Origin: Nitrosomonas sp.
GTDB lineage: Bacteria > Pseudomonadota > Gammaproteobacteria > Burkholderiales > Nitrosomonadaceae
Assembly (NCBI GenBank): GCA_028577615.1
Contig: JAJSDU010000016.1
Location: 1 to 57,254 of the forward strand
DNA length: 57,254 nt
Reading direction: 5' to 3'
The translations under genes and the position numbers were made by a program. Positions 8,906 to 18,476 of this stretch are shown one piece after another (position 1 is the stretch's first letter; each line of letters begins with the position of its first letter). The notes under the pieces were generated by a model. It ran no database searches and was not told the DNA's origin. It saw only the letters and a program-made list of their open reading frames with translations.

Positions 8906-9060
8906 GTGGTTGGGTTATAGTAAAATTAAAACTGGATTTATTTGCTGGAGAATTCAGAAAAAGGTGATAAATAGCACAGAATTCAAAATCTATATGATTT
9001 ACGGTTCTGATATATTATTCAGCATCTATTTTATAGGTATCCACAGATAAAGGTAATATC

Positions 9061-9300
9061 ATGCCGCATAGAATTTTAAAGGAAAATGAGGTTTCTCTGC
9101 TACGCGCGGAAATTGAAATGCTGATGCGTGAACGGCAAAGCCTGCTGAATACAGTTGGCGCAGCGGCACGATTTGTTGCAAGCCTGGACAGCAATGTATT
9201 ACCGAAAGAGGCTTGTGGTACAGCGCAGTTGTTGACAAAATCACTGAATCAATTGAATGACGAAACGCTGCGCGATGCATTGGAAAAAGTAAAGGGATAA
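9061..9300 (+). CDS. Small coiled-coil protein of unknown function
   Basis: A 79-residue charged protein, predicted almost wholly helical. A Leu/Glu-rich heptad-like segment near residues 10-30 (LLRAEIEMLMRERQSLL) suggests a coiled coil. A Leu/Asn-rich second half follows. It has no signal peptide or membrane segment. Its stop codon is one base from the TTG start of the patatin gene, so the two are very probably co-transcribed and translationally coupled. That makes it a plausible partner or regulator of the phospholipase. I do not recognise the family. Confidence 0.65.
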   Translation: MPHRILKENEVSLLRAEIEMLMRERQSLLNTVGAAARFVASLDSNVLPKEACGTAQLLTKSLNQLNDETLRDALEKVKG

Positions 9301-9301
9301 A

Positions 9302-10471
9302 TTGCCGCCTGTAAACGACGAATCACGATCAATAAAAGATAAACCTAAAGTTGGATTACTCTTGACAGGCGGTGGCGCGCGCGCTGCATATCAGGTTGGT
9401 GTTTTGTGCGCAATTGCAGAATTGCTGCCGAAAGATACGCGCAATCCCTTTCCAGTAATTTGCGGAACATCTGCAGGTGCTATCAATGCGACGAGTCTGG
9501 CGGTCGCTGCAAACAATTTTTATGAAGGCGTGCAACAGCTTGAAAAAGTTTGGACCAACTTTCATGTGGAGCAGGTTTATCGTTCCGATTTGATCGGTGT
9601 GCTAAAGAATGGCCTGCGTTGCCTGGTTTCGTTATTTTCACCTGAATTTGGTCATCACAGGGCCATATCCCTGCTGGATAACGCGCCACTGGAATCGCTG
9701 CTGTTGCGCCGAATACCGTTCCGGATGATACAGCATGGTATCCGTACTGGCGCATTGCATGCTTTGGGAATAACCGCATGGGGTTATTCCTCCAGTCAGT
9801 CAGTCACATTTTATCAGGGTGCAAAAAGCATCAAGGCATGGAAGCGCGCGCAACGCGTTGGTGTTTCCACATATATCGGTGTCAAGCATCTCATGGCTTC
9901 GTCGGCAATTCCGTTCTTTTTTCCGGCCGTTAAACTGAATCGTGAATTTTTTGGCGATGGTTCTATGCGACAACTGACGCCGATCAGTCCGGCTTTACAT
10001 TTAGGTGCGGATAAAGTGCTTATTATAGGGTTGCATAAAGAATCGGATATCTTGCCGGAACGTGTCAGTGCGCCAAGCTACCCCTCTTTTGCGCAAATTG
10101 CAGGTCATGCCATGAACAGTATTTTTGTCGATAGCCTGGATGTGGATCTCGAGCGTTTGCAAAGAATCAATGAAACGCTAAAAATGATACCGGACGACAA
10201 GCTGCGCGAAAAAAACATTAAGCTGCGGCCGGTTGAGACCATGATGATATCGCCCAGTGTGGAGATTAATCAAATAGCGCAGAATTATGCGCAATCATTG
10301 CCGGTAACCATGCGGTATTTATATCGCGCTGTTGGCGCTATGAATCCGAATGGCTCTACATTGTTAAGCTATGTGCTGTTTGAGGCGCCGTTTTGTCAGG
10401 CATTAATTGAATTGGGCCGCAATGATGCGTTAAGTCAGAAGGAAAAGATAAAACAGTTTCTGGTTGATTGA
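9302..10471 (+). CDS. Patatin-like phospholipase
   Basis: A 389-residue patatin-family serine hydrolase. The oxyanion-hole motif GGGARAAYQVG is near residues 23-33, the nucleophile Ser57 is in GTSAG, and the catalytic Asp219 is in GDGS. No signal peptide is visible, so the enzyme is likely cytoplasmic or peripheral to the membrane. The start is TTG with AGGG 6 bases upstream, overlapping the end of the small coiled-coil gene before it. It is longer than compact RssA-type proteins, with about 120 extra C-terminal residues that may form a membrane-contact region. The family hydrolyses acyl ester bonds of lipids; the substrate is unknown. Confidence 0.9.
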   Translation: MPPVNDESRSIKDKPKVGLLLTGGGARAAYQVGVLCAIAELLPKDTRNPFPVICGTSAGAINATSLAVAANNFYEGVQQLEKVWTNFHVEQVYRSDLIGVLKNGLRCLVSLFSPEFGHHRAISLLDNAPLESLLLRRIPFRMIQHGIRTGALHALGITAWGYSSSQSVTFYQGAKSIKAWKRAQRVGVSTYIGVKHLMASSAIPFFFPAVKLNREFFGDGSMRQLTPISPALHLGADKVLIIGLHKESDILPERVSAPSYPSFAQIAGHAMNSIFVDSLDVDLERLQRINETLKMIPDDKLREKNIKLRPVETMMISPSVEINQIAQNYAQSLPVTMRYLYRAVGAMNPNGSTLLSYVLFEAPFCQALIELGRNDALSQKEKIKQFLVD

Positions 10472-10516
10472 ATCACGGATTCACATGTACAACAGATCAA
10501 TAATGAGGTGACATGA

Positions 10517-11254
10517 ATGGACTTCGACAGTCCGCAGTTTTGGATAGCAGTGATGCAGATTATCGCGATTGACATCGTATTAGGCGGCGATAATGCAGTC
10601 GTGATTGCACTGGCTTGCCGTCGTTTGCCGGAAGAACAAAGGCGGCTTGGGATTCTCTGGGGTGTTCTCGGCGCTATTACGTTGCGCGTTATACTGATTT
10701 TTTTTGCGTTAAGCCTGCTTGCCGTGCCTTATTTAAAAGTCGCTGGCGCATGCCTGCTGGTATGGATCGGTATAAAGCTGCTACAACCGGAGTCCGTCGG
10801 GAACGGGCATGAAGTTGCCGGCAGTACAACACTGATTGGCGCAATCAAAACGATTATTGTCGCTGATGCTGTCATGAGTCTTGATAATGTGATCGCGATA
10901 GCCGGTGCCGCTAAAGACAGTATGGCGCTGGTTATTTTTGGTCTGGTTTTCAGTGTGCCGATCATTGTCTGGGGCAGTAAACTGGTGATGAAGCTTATGG
11001 ACAGATATCCCATAACTATTATCATTGGCGCGGCATTGCTTGGATGGATTGCCGGGGACATGGCGGTTACCGATGTGGTGACTGTTGCGTGGGTGAATCA
11101 GAACGCCGTTTATCTGCATTGGCTAATGCCGGTTCTGGTTGCATCGTTTGTAGTGATTGCGGGTAAAAGACTAGCCGCGCGCACTCAAGTTCATGCAGGG
11201 CCAGCGATCGATCTGGTTGAGGAAAGTGATCTGCATCAGAAAAAGAGTAAATAA
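10517..11254 (+). CDS. TerC/YjbE-family integral membrane protein
   Basis: A 245-residue polytopic membrane protein with about seven hydrophobic segments. It carries both TerC signature acidic motifs, DIVLGGDNAVVIALA near residue 20 and DAVMSLDNVIAIAG near residue 118, which are thought to bind a metal ion within the membrane. TerC relatives are linked to manganese export and metal supply to exported proteins. The ATG at 10517 is in frame; an overlapping ATG four bases earlier (10513) is not. GAGGTG lies upstream. It follows the patatin gene by 45 bases and precedes uspA by 75, so it may belong to a longer plus-strand transcript. I see no manganese riboswitch in front of it. Confidence 0.9.
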   Translation: MDFDSPQFWIAVMQIIAIDIVLGGDNAVVIALACRRLPEEQRRLGILWGVLGAITLRVILIFFALSLLAVPYLKVAGACLLVWIGIKLLQPESVGNGHEVAGSTTLIGAIKTIIVADAVMSLDNVIAIAGAAKDSMALVIFGLVFSVPIIVWGSKLVMKLMDRYPITIIIGAALLGWIAGDMAVTDVVTVAWVNQNAVYLHWLMPVLVASFVVIAGKRLAARTQVHAGPAIDLVEESDLHQKKSK

Positions 11255-11329
11255 AAAATAAACAGAAATCTTTAACACTCTGTTTGAAAGAACAGCGGGA
11301 TTTACACTTAAATACCGGGAATTTAAAAC

Positions 11330-11755
11330 ATGCTGAAATTTTTATTACCTGTAGACGGTTCTGATAATGCCGGCAAGGCGGTCGGAAAAGTCATAGAAAT
11401 GATGAGTTGGTATAAAACAGAACCGGAAATTCATTTGCTGAATGTGCAGCCTTCGCTTGATGGCAATGTTTCCTTATTCATTAATCAGAATGATATTAAA
11501 CAATATCATCAGGAAGAGGGTTTGAAATGCCTGCAAAAAGCACGCTTGATGCTAGACCAGTCCAGTGTTAAGTATCACTATCATATTACGATCGGTGATC
11601 CGGTGGACAGGATAGAACAATTTGCAACAGAGCTGCACTGTGACCTGATCGTCATCAGTGCGCGTGGACATGGTGTTATTAAAAATATACTGCTGGGATC
11701 GGTGGTGAATAAAGTTATGCAGTTAACTTCAAAGCCAGTTTTGTTGATTAAGTAA
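11330..11755 (+). CDS. Universal stress protein, UspA family
   Basis: A 141-residue single-domain Usp protein of normal length. The N-terminal LLPVDGS strand-loop and the C-terminal ARGHG...LGSVVNKV...PVLLIK block carry the nucleotide-binding G-x2-G-x9-G-S-type pattern, so an ATP-binding form is likely. It is cytoplasmic. The next gene, a metallo-beta-lactamase protein, starts 21 bases after its stop, and the following ATPase gene is spaced the same way, giving a tight three-gene unit. Its partner and trigger are unknown. Confidence 0.9.
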   Translation: MLKFLLPVDGSDNAGKAVGKVIEMMSWYKTEPEIHLLNVQPSLDGNVSLFINQNDIKQYHQEEGLKCLQKARLMLDQSSVKYHYHITIGDPVDRIEQFATELHCDLIVISARGHGVIKNILLGSVVNKVMQLTSKPVLLIK

Positions 11756-11776
11756 AGTAATAACAGGAGCAATCAA

Positions 11777-12541
11777 GTGAAGCTCAGGATTCTGGGATGT
11801 GGAGGTGGTATCGGCGGCGATTCCGATACAACGTCCATGCTGATTGATTCCGATATTTTAATTGACGCCGGAACCGGGGTAGGTAATCTGACACTCGACG
11901 AGTTAAGGTGCATTGATTACATTTTTGTAACACACTCACACCTGGATCATATTGTATTTATTCCATTTCTGATCGATACAGTTGGTTTTATGCGTCAGAA
12001 GCCAGTCACCGTATACGCAACTCAGGCAACACTGGATGCGCTCAGGCAGCATTTGTTTAACTGGCATATATGGCCTGATTTTACGAAAATCCCGGATGCG
12101 CGTGATCCCTATATGCGATATGAAGCAATATCGGAAGGGGAAATCATTGATCTTGATGGCAGAAGAATTACGCCACTGCCTGCCAATCACGTTGTGCCAT
12201 CCGTGGGCTATCTGATTGATTCCGGAAAAGCAAGCCTTGTATTTACAGGGGATACGACAACAAATGATGCGCTATGGCCAGTCGTAAATACTATTCGTAA
12301 TCTCAAGTATCTTATTATTGAAGCGGCTTTTTGTGAAAATAAGAAAGAGATAGCCATACGTTCGAAGCACCTCTGTCCGAGTCTATTATGTGAAGAGCTT
12401 AAGAAACTCAAATGTGAAGTCGAAATTTATATTACGCATTTAAGGCAAGGCGAAGCGGATTTGACAATGCGTGAAATTCAGGTTTGCGCTGAAAAAATGA
12501 ATCCGCGCAGATTAATGAAAAACGATATTTTTGAGTTCTGA
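11777..12541 (+). CDS. MBL-fold hydrolase, class II cyclic-nucleotide phosphodiesterase-like
   Basis: A 254-residue metallo-beta-lactamase-fold protein. The metal-binding HSHLDH motif is at residues 53-58, with further ligands likely in ANH near residue 137 and FTGDT near 155. The opening LGCGGGIGGDSDTTSMLID resembles class II 3',5'-cyclic-nucleotide phosphodiesterases more than RNase Z or hydroxyacylglutathione hydrolase. If that is right it would degrade cAMP or cGMP in the cytoplasm, but the substrate is inferred. The start is GTG after an AGGAG sequence. It sits between uspA and a GAF-domain ATPase with 21-base gaps on both sides. Confidence 0.8.
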   Translation: MKLRILGCGGGIGGDSDTTSMLIDSDILIDAGTGVGNLTLDELRCIDYIFVTHSHLDHIVFIPFLIDTVGFMRQKPVTVYATQATLDALRQHLFNWHIWPDFTKIPDARDPYMRYEAISEGEIIDLDGRRITPLPANHVVPSVGYLIDSGKASLVFTGDTTTNDALWPVVNTIRNLKYLIIEAAFCENKKEIAIRSKHLCPSLLCEELKKLKCEVEIYITHLRQGEADLTMREIQVCAEKMNPRRLMKNDIFEF

Positions 12542-12562
12542 AGTATTTTGGAGAGGTGACCC

Positions 12563-14941
12563 ATGAGCATGATGACCGCAGTCAAACCGATAGAAAATAA
12601 ATCTGCTGAAATCGATCACAAACTGGAATTCTCACGAAGTCTGCAATCTGTTACCAACAAAATTCATGCAGCCGACGATATCGATGAAATTATACTGGAA
12701 GTGAGCAAAGACATTTGCAGTTTGTTCAATGCAGATCGCTTGACAATTTATACTCTGAGCGAGGACAGGTCGTTTCTGTCTTCCAGAGTAAAGACCGGAC
12801 TGGATTCTTTTCAGGATCTTAAACTGCCGCTTTGTGAACGCAGTATCGCCGGTTATGTCGGCCTGAACAAGGAGATTATAAACCTTGAAGATGTTTATAA
12901 TAAGCAGGCACTGAAGCGTATTAATGAGAAACTGACTTTTCTGCAGGAAGTCGATAAGCGTACCGGCTACCGCACCAAACAAATGCTGGTCTCGCCTATA
13001 GTGGCGGCAGATGACAACACATTGGTCGGCGTAATGCAGGTTATTAACAGCAAAGACGACAAACCTTTTTCACCGTTGGTGGTCGATGGCGCCAGGGAAA
13101 TTTCTCGAACGTTGGCTATTGCGTTGAGGCAACGTCAAAAGTCATTCAGATTGCTTAAATCGAAGTATGATCATTTGATTCTGGACGCAGTTATTTCCGC
13201 CGCTGATTTTGAGCAGGCAACACGAACAGCGCGTGAAAAAAAATGTGATCTTGAAGAGGTGTTAATCGATCAATTCCGGATTGCACCACCTTTAATCGGA
13301 AAAGCGCTCGCTTCTTTTTTTGACGTCAAGTATGAACCTTTCAAAGCGGAACGGATAAAGCCGTTGGACTTGCTGCGCAATTTAAAGCGGGATTATATCG
13401 AAGCCAATGCATGGCTGCCGATTGATGATGGAAAAGACGGTTTGGTTGTATTAACGTTAGATCCGGATCGCATTAAGTCGCTGCGAATCGTTAATAATAT
13501 TTTCCCAAAGTATAAAATCGTCTATACGGTCACTACGCAGCGTGAGTTTAAACAGACTGTTGATTTATTTTACGGCGGCAGTTATGAAGATATCGATACC
13601 GGTAACATCAATGAAATGCTCATCGGTATGGAAGAAGACAGTGAAGAAACGTATGAACTGGACGAAACATCGGCTGCTTCGGATAATGAACTGGTTAAAC
13701 TGGTCAATAAAATCATCATTGATGCCTATAAGATGGGTGTTTCGGATATACACGTCGAACCTTACCCTGGGAAGGAAAAAACCAAAATTCGTTTTCGCAA
13801 GGACGGCTCGCTGATGCCTTTTATTGAAATCCCGGCAGGCCTGAGAAATTCCTTGATTACGCGTATTAAAATCATGTGTGATCTGGATATATCCGAGAAA
13901 CGGCGTCCACAGGACGGCAAAATCAAGTTTAAAAAGTTTGCGCCACTGGATATTGAGCTCAGAGTGGCGACAGTGCCATCGGCGGGTGGTCTGGAAGATG
14001 TCGTGATGCGTATTCTATCGGCAGGCGAACCGATTCCATTGGAAGATATGAATTTTACACCGCGTAATCTGGAAGAACTTAAGCAAATTGTCAGCAAGCC
14101 CTATGGACTTTTTTTTGTCTGTGGTCCTACCGGTTCAGGCAAAACCACTACATTGCATTCGGTTCTGAAACATCTCAATCGTGCTGAGACCAAAATCTGG
14201 ACAGCTGAGGATCCTGTGGAAATTACGCAAAAAGGACTACGTCAGGTACAAATGAATGTCAAGGCAGGACTGACTTTCCCTGTTGTAATGAAAGCATTTC
14301 TGAGGGCTGACCCCGATATCATTATGGTTGGCGAAATGCGAGACAAGGAAACTACCAGTATCGGTATCGAAGCTTCATTAACCGGCCATTTGGTTTTTGC
14401 GACACTGCATACGAACAGCGCGCCGGAATCTGTTATTCGTTTACTCGATATGGGAATGGATCCTTTTAATTTCGCCGATGCGTTACTCGGCGTTCTTGCG
14501 CAGCGTCTGGCCAAGCGCCTGTGCAAAAAATGCAAACAGCCGTATGTCGCTGAAGAACGGGAGATCAAATCATTACTTAACGAGTATTGTGAGGAACTGA
14601 GAAACATCGATTACTTCAAAGAAAATCCGGAATCTGCTTTGAACGAGATAGTGACGAACTGGAAGAAACAGTATGGTGATGAAAAAGGGCAGATTGTCTT
14701 ATATAAACCGGCAGGGTGTGATGATTGCGCTGGAACTGGCTATAGCGGACGCGTTGGTCTACATGAATTGCTGACCGCATCCGATGCTTTGAAGAAAAAC
14801 ATCCAGGAACACGCAAGAGTCGCCGACATGCTGGTAACGGCGCTTAATGAAGGCATGCGTACTTTGAAACAGGACGGTATAGAGAAAGTGTTGCAAGGGA
14901 TTACTGACATTCACCAGGTCAGGATTGTCTGTATCAAATAA
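12563..14941 (+). CDS. GspE/PilB-type secretion ATPase with N-terminal GAF domain
   Basis: A 792-residue fusion. Residues about 30-190 form a GAF sensor domain (ADRLTIYTLSEDR, GVMQVINSKDD). About 195-340 is a degenerate T2SSE_N-like domain, and 375-790 is the AAA-type motor. The motor has Walker A GPTGSGKTT near 523, Asp box AEDPVE, Walker B ADPDIIMVGE near 581, His box ATLHTNSA, and a zinc tetracysteine (CKKC near 653, CDDC near 718). All catalytic elements look intact. Such ATPases power pilus extension or type II secretion, yet no platform, prepilin or peptidase gene is nearby. The N-terminal GAF domain is unusual and suggests allosteric control by a small ligand. Confidence 0.9.
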   Translation: MSMMTAVKPIENKSAEIDHKLEFSRSLQSVTNKIHAADDIDEIILEVSKDICSLFNADRLTIYTLSEDRSFLSSRVKTGLDSFQDLKLPLCERSIAGYVGLNKEIINLEDVYNKQALKRINEKLTFLQEVDKRTGYRTKQMLVSPIVAADDNTLVGVMQVINSKDDKPFSPLVVDGAREISRTLAIALRQRQKSFRLLKSKYDHLILDAVISAADFEQATRTAREKKCDLEEVLIDQFRIAPPLIGKALASFFDVKYEPFKAERIKPLDLLRNLKRDYIEANAWLPIDDGKDGLVVLTLDPDRIKSLRIVNNIFPKYKIVYTVTTQREFKQTVDLFYGGSYEDIDTGNINEMLIGMEEDSEETYELDETSAASDNELVKLVNKIIIDAYKMGVSDIHVEPYPGKEKTKIRFRKDGSLMPFIEIPAGLRNSLITRIKIMCDLDISEKRRPQDGKIKFKKFAPLDIELRVATVPSAGGLEDVVMRILSAGEPIPLEDMNFTPRNLEELKQIVSKPYGLFFVCGPTGSGKTTTLHSVLKHLNRAETKIWTAEDPVEITQKGLRQVQMNVKAGLTFPVVMKAFLRADPDIIMVGEMRDKETTSIGIEASLTGHLVFATLHTNSAPESVIRLLDMGMDPFNFADALLGVLAQRLAKRLCKKCKQPYVAEEREIKSLLNEYCEELRNIDYFKENPESALNEIVTNWKKQYGDEKGQIVLYKPAGCDDCAGTGYSGRVGLHELLTASDALKKNIQEHARVADMLVTALNEGMRTLKQDGIEKVLQGITDIHQVRIVCIK

Positions 14942-15016
14942 AATTCTGGCTAAAAATTTGATATGATTAACTTTCATCTGTTATGACAGTAACTTTTATT
15001 CAATAGCATCAACTTT

Positions 15017-15532
15017 ATGATTTTAAACATTAAAAATAGACATGGACTGTATTTTTTTCTTGTAATTCTGATTTCTGCCTCAGGCTTTGCATTGTCCGCA
15101 ACATCCCAAGCCGCACAGTTGCTGGATATTCGCTCCCACGAAGCGGCCGATGAATGCAATGCTGAAATTTCGCAGATCAGAGTCACGGTTAATGGTGTCG
15201 CGTATGGCGGTATACTGACCATTGGCTTGTATGATGATCCTCATCATTTCCTTGTAAAGCAGGGAAGAAAACGGCATATACGGATTCCCGCCACCGATGA
15301 ACAGCATATTGTATGTATTAATCTCGACAAGCATGGTACCTATGCCGTTGCGGCTTATCATGATCAGGACGCCGACCGCAAATTGAAGCGGCGCTGGAAC
15401 ATGCTGCCTGGAGAGCCTTTTGGATTATCCAACAATCCTCAACCAGTAATGGGGCTGCCAAAATTCAGTGATTCTGCTTTTACCACCCAGGGACTGGGCG
15501 CGGATATTACCATTAACCTGAATCAGCCATAG
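15017..15532 (+). CDS. Secreted DUF2141-family protein
   Basis: A 171-residue protein with an N-terminal signal sequence (hydrophobic residues about 11-27, cleavage probably near SQAA). The rest carries the DUF2141 pattern: a beta-rich domain with LTIGLYDDPHHF, GTYAVAAYHDQDAD and a C-terminal GEPFGLSNNP block. The family is periplasmic or extracellular with no established function. The ATG lies 75 bases after the GAF-ATPase gene with no obvious terminator between them. Two cysteines may form a disulfide. Family assignment is firm; role unknown. Confidence 0.8.
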   Translation: MILNIKNRHGLYFFLVILISASGFALSATSQAAQLLDIRSHEAADECNAEISQIRVTVNGVAYGGILTIGLYDDPHHFLVKQGRKRHIRIPATDEQHIVCINLDKHGTYAVAAYHDQDADRKLKRRWNMLPGEPFGLSNNPQPVMGLPKFSDSAFTTQGLGADITINLNQP

Positions 15533-15682
15533 TCGTTTAACTGAATGCCCGAGTTTCCGGCCACAGCAGGAATATCCTCGCCTCGGGCTTATATTGCAGA
15601 CGAAGAGCTGTTTGTTAGAGATCACCAGGCATTGTATCGCTATTTCAGAGTCATTTAATCAATCCGGTAGATTTATCCGTAA

Positions 15683-16549
15683 ATGAAAATGCTGCTCAAT
15701 CTGGCTGTCACTTTATTGAGTGCCTACCTGCTGTTTCTTCTACTGGTATTTTTGCTGCAATCGCATCTGCTGTATTTTCCCGATGTTGAAAAAAATATTC
15801 CGGTTACGCCAGGACAGCTGGGCTATAGCTTTGAATCGGTCGAATTCAAAACTGCGGATAATGAAATATTACATGGCTGGTTTGTTCCGGCGCCGGATAC
15901 TGCAGTAGGAACGGCACTCTTTTTTCATGGCAATGCGGGTAACATTGCGCATCGTCTGGGATATTTGCCGATGTTCCGGCAACTCGGGCTGAATGTGTTT
16001 GTCTTTGATTACCGTGGTTATGGGCAGAGCAGCGGTTCGCCGACCGAAGCAGGAACTTATGCGGATGCATTGGCGGCATGGCAATATCTGACCGAGGTCA
16101 GGGGCATTCCCTCGTCAACAATTGTTCTATACGGCGAATCACTGGGCGGTGCGATTGCGACATGGCTGGCTGTACAGAAGCACGCAGCATTATTGGTGTT
16201 ATCTTCAACATTTACATCAGTACCGGATCTGGCCCAGGTCATCTATCCATTTCTACCGGCACGCTGGATTTTGCGATTTGAATACAATACGTTGAAATAT
16301 CTCGAATCAGTTAATTGTCCGGTGTTTGTAGCGCACAGTCCGCATGATGAGATCGTACCTTTTTCGCACGGCGTAAAGCTATTTGAAGCCACCAATATGC
16401 CGAAACAATTCCTGAGTCTGGCTGGTGGTCATAATGAAGGGCTGATTTTTATGCGTGAAGATTGGATTGCGGCACTGGGTTCGTTTGTAAAAGTACATCT
16501 ACACCGAGACACTGCAACACAACTGTTTTTCCAGGAACAGGATCGATAA
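15683..16549 (+). CDS. Membrane-anchored alpha/beta hydrolase (BEM46/ABHD13-like)
   Basis: A 288-residue alpha/beta hydrolase with an N-terminal transmembrane anchor (residues about 4-27). The triad is Ser near residue 153 in YGESLGG, Asp in HSPHDEIVP and His in GGHNEG. The oxyanion region HGNAGN and the DYRGYGQS strand are typical of the BEM46 group. It probably faces the periplasm or is held at the inner membrane. The substrate is unknown; esterase or acylhydrolase activity is expected from the fold. It is followed closely by mdh on the opposite strand. Confidence 0.85.
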   Translation: MKMLLNLAVTLLSAYLLFLLLVFLLQSHLLYFPDVEKNIPVTPGQLGYSFESVEFKTADNEILHGWFVPAPDTAVGTALFFHGNAGNIAHRLGYLPMFRQLGLNVFVFDYRGYGQSSGSPTEAGTYADALAAWQYLTEVRGIPSSTIVLYGESLGGAIATWLAVQKHAALLVLSSTFTSVPDLAQVIYPFLPARWILRFEYNTLKYLESVNCPVFVAHSPHDEIVPFSHGVKLFEATNMPKQFLSLAGGHNEGLIFMREDWIAALGSFVKVHLHRDTATQLFFQEQDR

Positions 16550-16568
16550 GCTGAAATAAAACAGGAAA

Positions 16569-17552
16569 TTAAAGTAAGTGCCCGACGGCATTCTGCTCAG
16601 CAATCAATTCTGTATAGCTTATTCTCATCTTTTCTTTATCAAAGTCGCTTAATTCAAGACCTTGCACAATATTGTAATTACCGTTGCGGCAAGTAACCGG
16701 AAAACTGTATACGACGCCTTCGGGTATGCCATAGCTGCCATCGGATGGTATGCCCATGGATGTCCAGTCGTTCTCGCGGGTACCAAAAATCCAGTCCTGC
16801 ATATGATTGATCACGGCATTTGCAGCGCTTCCGGCGCTTGATTTGCCATGGCGTGCTTCAATAATCGCCGTGCCACGCTTTTGCACGGTGGGAATGAAAT
16901 GCGCTGTAATCCAGTTATCATCTGCTATCAGCGATTTGACCGAAGTCTGATCTATCGTTGCCTGATTCAGATCGGGGTACTGAGTGTTTGAATGATTGCC
17001 CCAAACAATCATTTTGCTGATTCTGGCAACGGGCCGGGAAAGTTTCTGCGCAACCTGGAATAAGGCGCGATTGTGATCAAGTCTGAGCATTGCGGAGAAG
17101 TTGTGCGGATTAAGATCGGGCGCATTTTTCAAGGCTATATAGGCATTCGTATTGGCGGGATTGCCAACAACAAGCACTTTGACGTTTCTGTTCGCGACTT
17201 CATTGAGTGCTTTTCCCTGTTCGCTGAAGATCGAGCCATTGGCTTCCAGCAGATCTTTTCGTTCCATATTTTCGCCGCGCGGGCGCGCACCAATGAGCAA
17301 TGCCATGTCAGTATCTCTGAAGGCGATTCTTGGATTATCTGTTGTGATGAGATCGGATAGCAAAGGAAATGCACAGTCCTGCAGTTCCATGACAAGACCT
17401 TCAAACAGCTGATGCGCTCCGGGAATATCGAGTAATTGCAAAATAACTGGTTGATCTTTGCCGAGCATGTCTCCTGCCGCTATGCGAAAGAGCAGGTTGT
17501 AGCATATTTGTCCTGTTGCACCAGTGACGGAAATTCGAACGGGCGATTTCAT
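16569..17552 (-). CDS. mdh: Malate dehydrogenase
   Basis: A 327-residue NAD-dependent malate dehydrogenase of the cytosolic/betaproteobacterial type. It has the dinucleotide motif [17 protein letters not shown], the mobile-loop arginines [26 protein letters not shown], and the catalytic His in [10 protein letters not shown]. The frame is open further upstream, but the ATG at 17552 gives the usual N-terminus [12 protein letters not shown], so I use it. The enzyme interconverts malate and oxaloacetate in the TCA cycle. It converges with the alpha/beta hydrolase gene and has no operon partner. Confidence 0.95.
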   Translation of the reverse strand: MKSPVRISVTGATGQICYNLLFRIAAGDMLGKDQPVILQLLDIPGAHQLFEGLVMELQDCAFPLLSDLITTDNPRIAFRDTDMALLIGARPRGENMERKDLLEANGSIFSEQGKALNEVANRNVKVLVVGNPANTNAYIALKNAPDLNPHNFSAMLRLDHNRALFQVAQKLSRPVARISKMIVWGNHSNTQYPDLNQATIDQTSVKSLIADDNWITAHFIPTVQKRGTAIIEARHGKSSAGSAANAVINHMQDWIFGTRENDWTSMGIPSDGSYGIPEGVVYSFPVTCRNGNYNIVQGLELSDFDKEKMRISYTELIAEQNAVGHLL

Positions 17553-17731
17553 TTTCTTCCAATCCTTGAGAAATTCCTGAAAACTGCACACCTACAGTTC
17601 TGGGGGAAAGTGTGACATGGCATTATACTTGTTATCCAAGGCGCGCGGAATACTGACCTCGAGTTTTCAGATGTTTTCAGTTGAAGGATTATTGGTAATC
17701 AATAAGTAACTGAAAACCTAATGACGTGTTG

Positions 17732-18169
17732 CTAACGGCATTTCTCACGGATTTCCCGCGACAAATCCATTTGCAGATGCCCAAAATAACCCGGAAACAA
17801 ATAAAAACCAGGTAATGAATACTGTCGAATATTTGCTAATTGCACGTCAAACATCAGATTGCGAAGTTGCTCACAATGTGCGTTATCATTCAATTCCTTT
17901 GTGTTCATCGCCTGCCGTTCCGCTTCCGCCAGTGAGAAGCGTATATTGTCCTGCCGCATTTTCTGAAGTTTTCTCACCATGGCTTCCTGTTTTTGTTGTT
18001 CAGTTGTTTCCTGTGGCGCAGGCAACTCAGTCAGATCAGAAACCATAGCACCGGGTACAGGTGTTTTGCTGTACTGAACCTGCCCCCATGGATCGCTCCA
18101 TTGATAAATGGTTTCCGCGCAGACGTGTGAGAAATTGAAAAATGTTACAACAATGACGAATTTTTTCAT
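17732..18169 (-). CDS. Secreted DUF4124-domain protein
   Basis: With the ATG at 18169 this is a 145-residue protein with a short signal peptide (MKKFVIVVTFFNFSHVCA). The mature N-terminus ETIYQWSDPWGQVQYSKTPV is the DUF4124 pattern, a small periplasmic beta domain of unknown function. A Gln/Glu-rich, probably helical stretch follows, then a C-terminal segment with two cysteines that could pair. The frame extends 20 codons further upstream, but those residues do not fit the signal peptide. Confidence 0.7.
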   Translation of the reverse strand: MKKFVIVVTFFNFSHVCAETIYQWSDPWGQVQYSKTPVPGAMVSDLTELPAPQETTEQQKQEAMVRKLQKMRQDNIRFSLAEAERQAMNTKELNDNAHCEQLRNLMFDVQLANIRQYSLPGFYLFPGYFGHLQMDLSREIREKCR

Positions 18170-18476
18170 GATTTCGAGTGCTGGCATTCGATTGTTGATC
18201 GTTACGCGACATGCGTTACAACAATGCACATCGTTTGTTCTTATATTTGATATGCTTATTATTTTAACTTTGCGATTTCAAGTATACGTTGAAGTCTTCT
18301 GTAAGTGAATGTAAGCGGACTGATTATTTTCATATTCAGCATGTTGCGACACGCTGAATGCACAGTCTGCAGGGAGAGTTATCGGCAACATGTTGCGATC
18401 AGGAAAAAACCGGAACAACTGAATGATGCAGCGATTCTTTGCTGTGAAAACAGGTTATTATTCATGTTCTCTCGTT

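Noticed and set aside
10472-10516. A manganese (yybP-ykoY) riboswitch before the TerC gene
   Set aside because: The gap is only 45 bases and lacks the conserved riboswitch loops.
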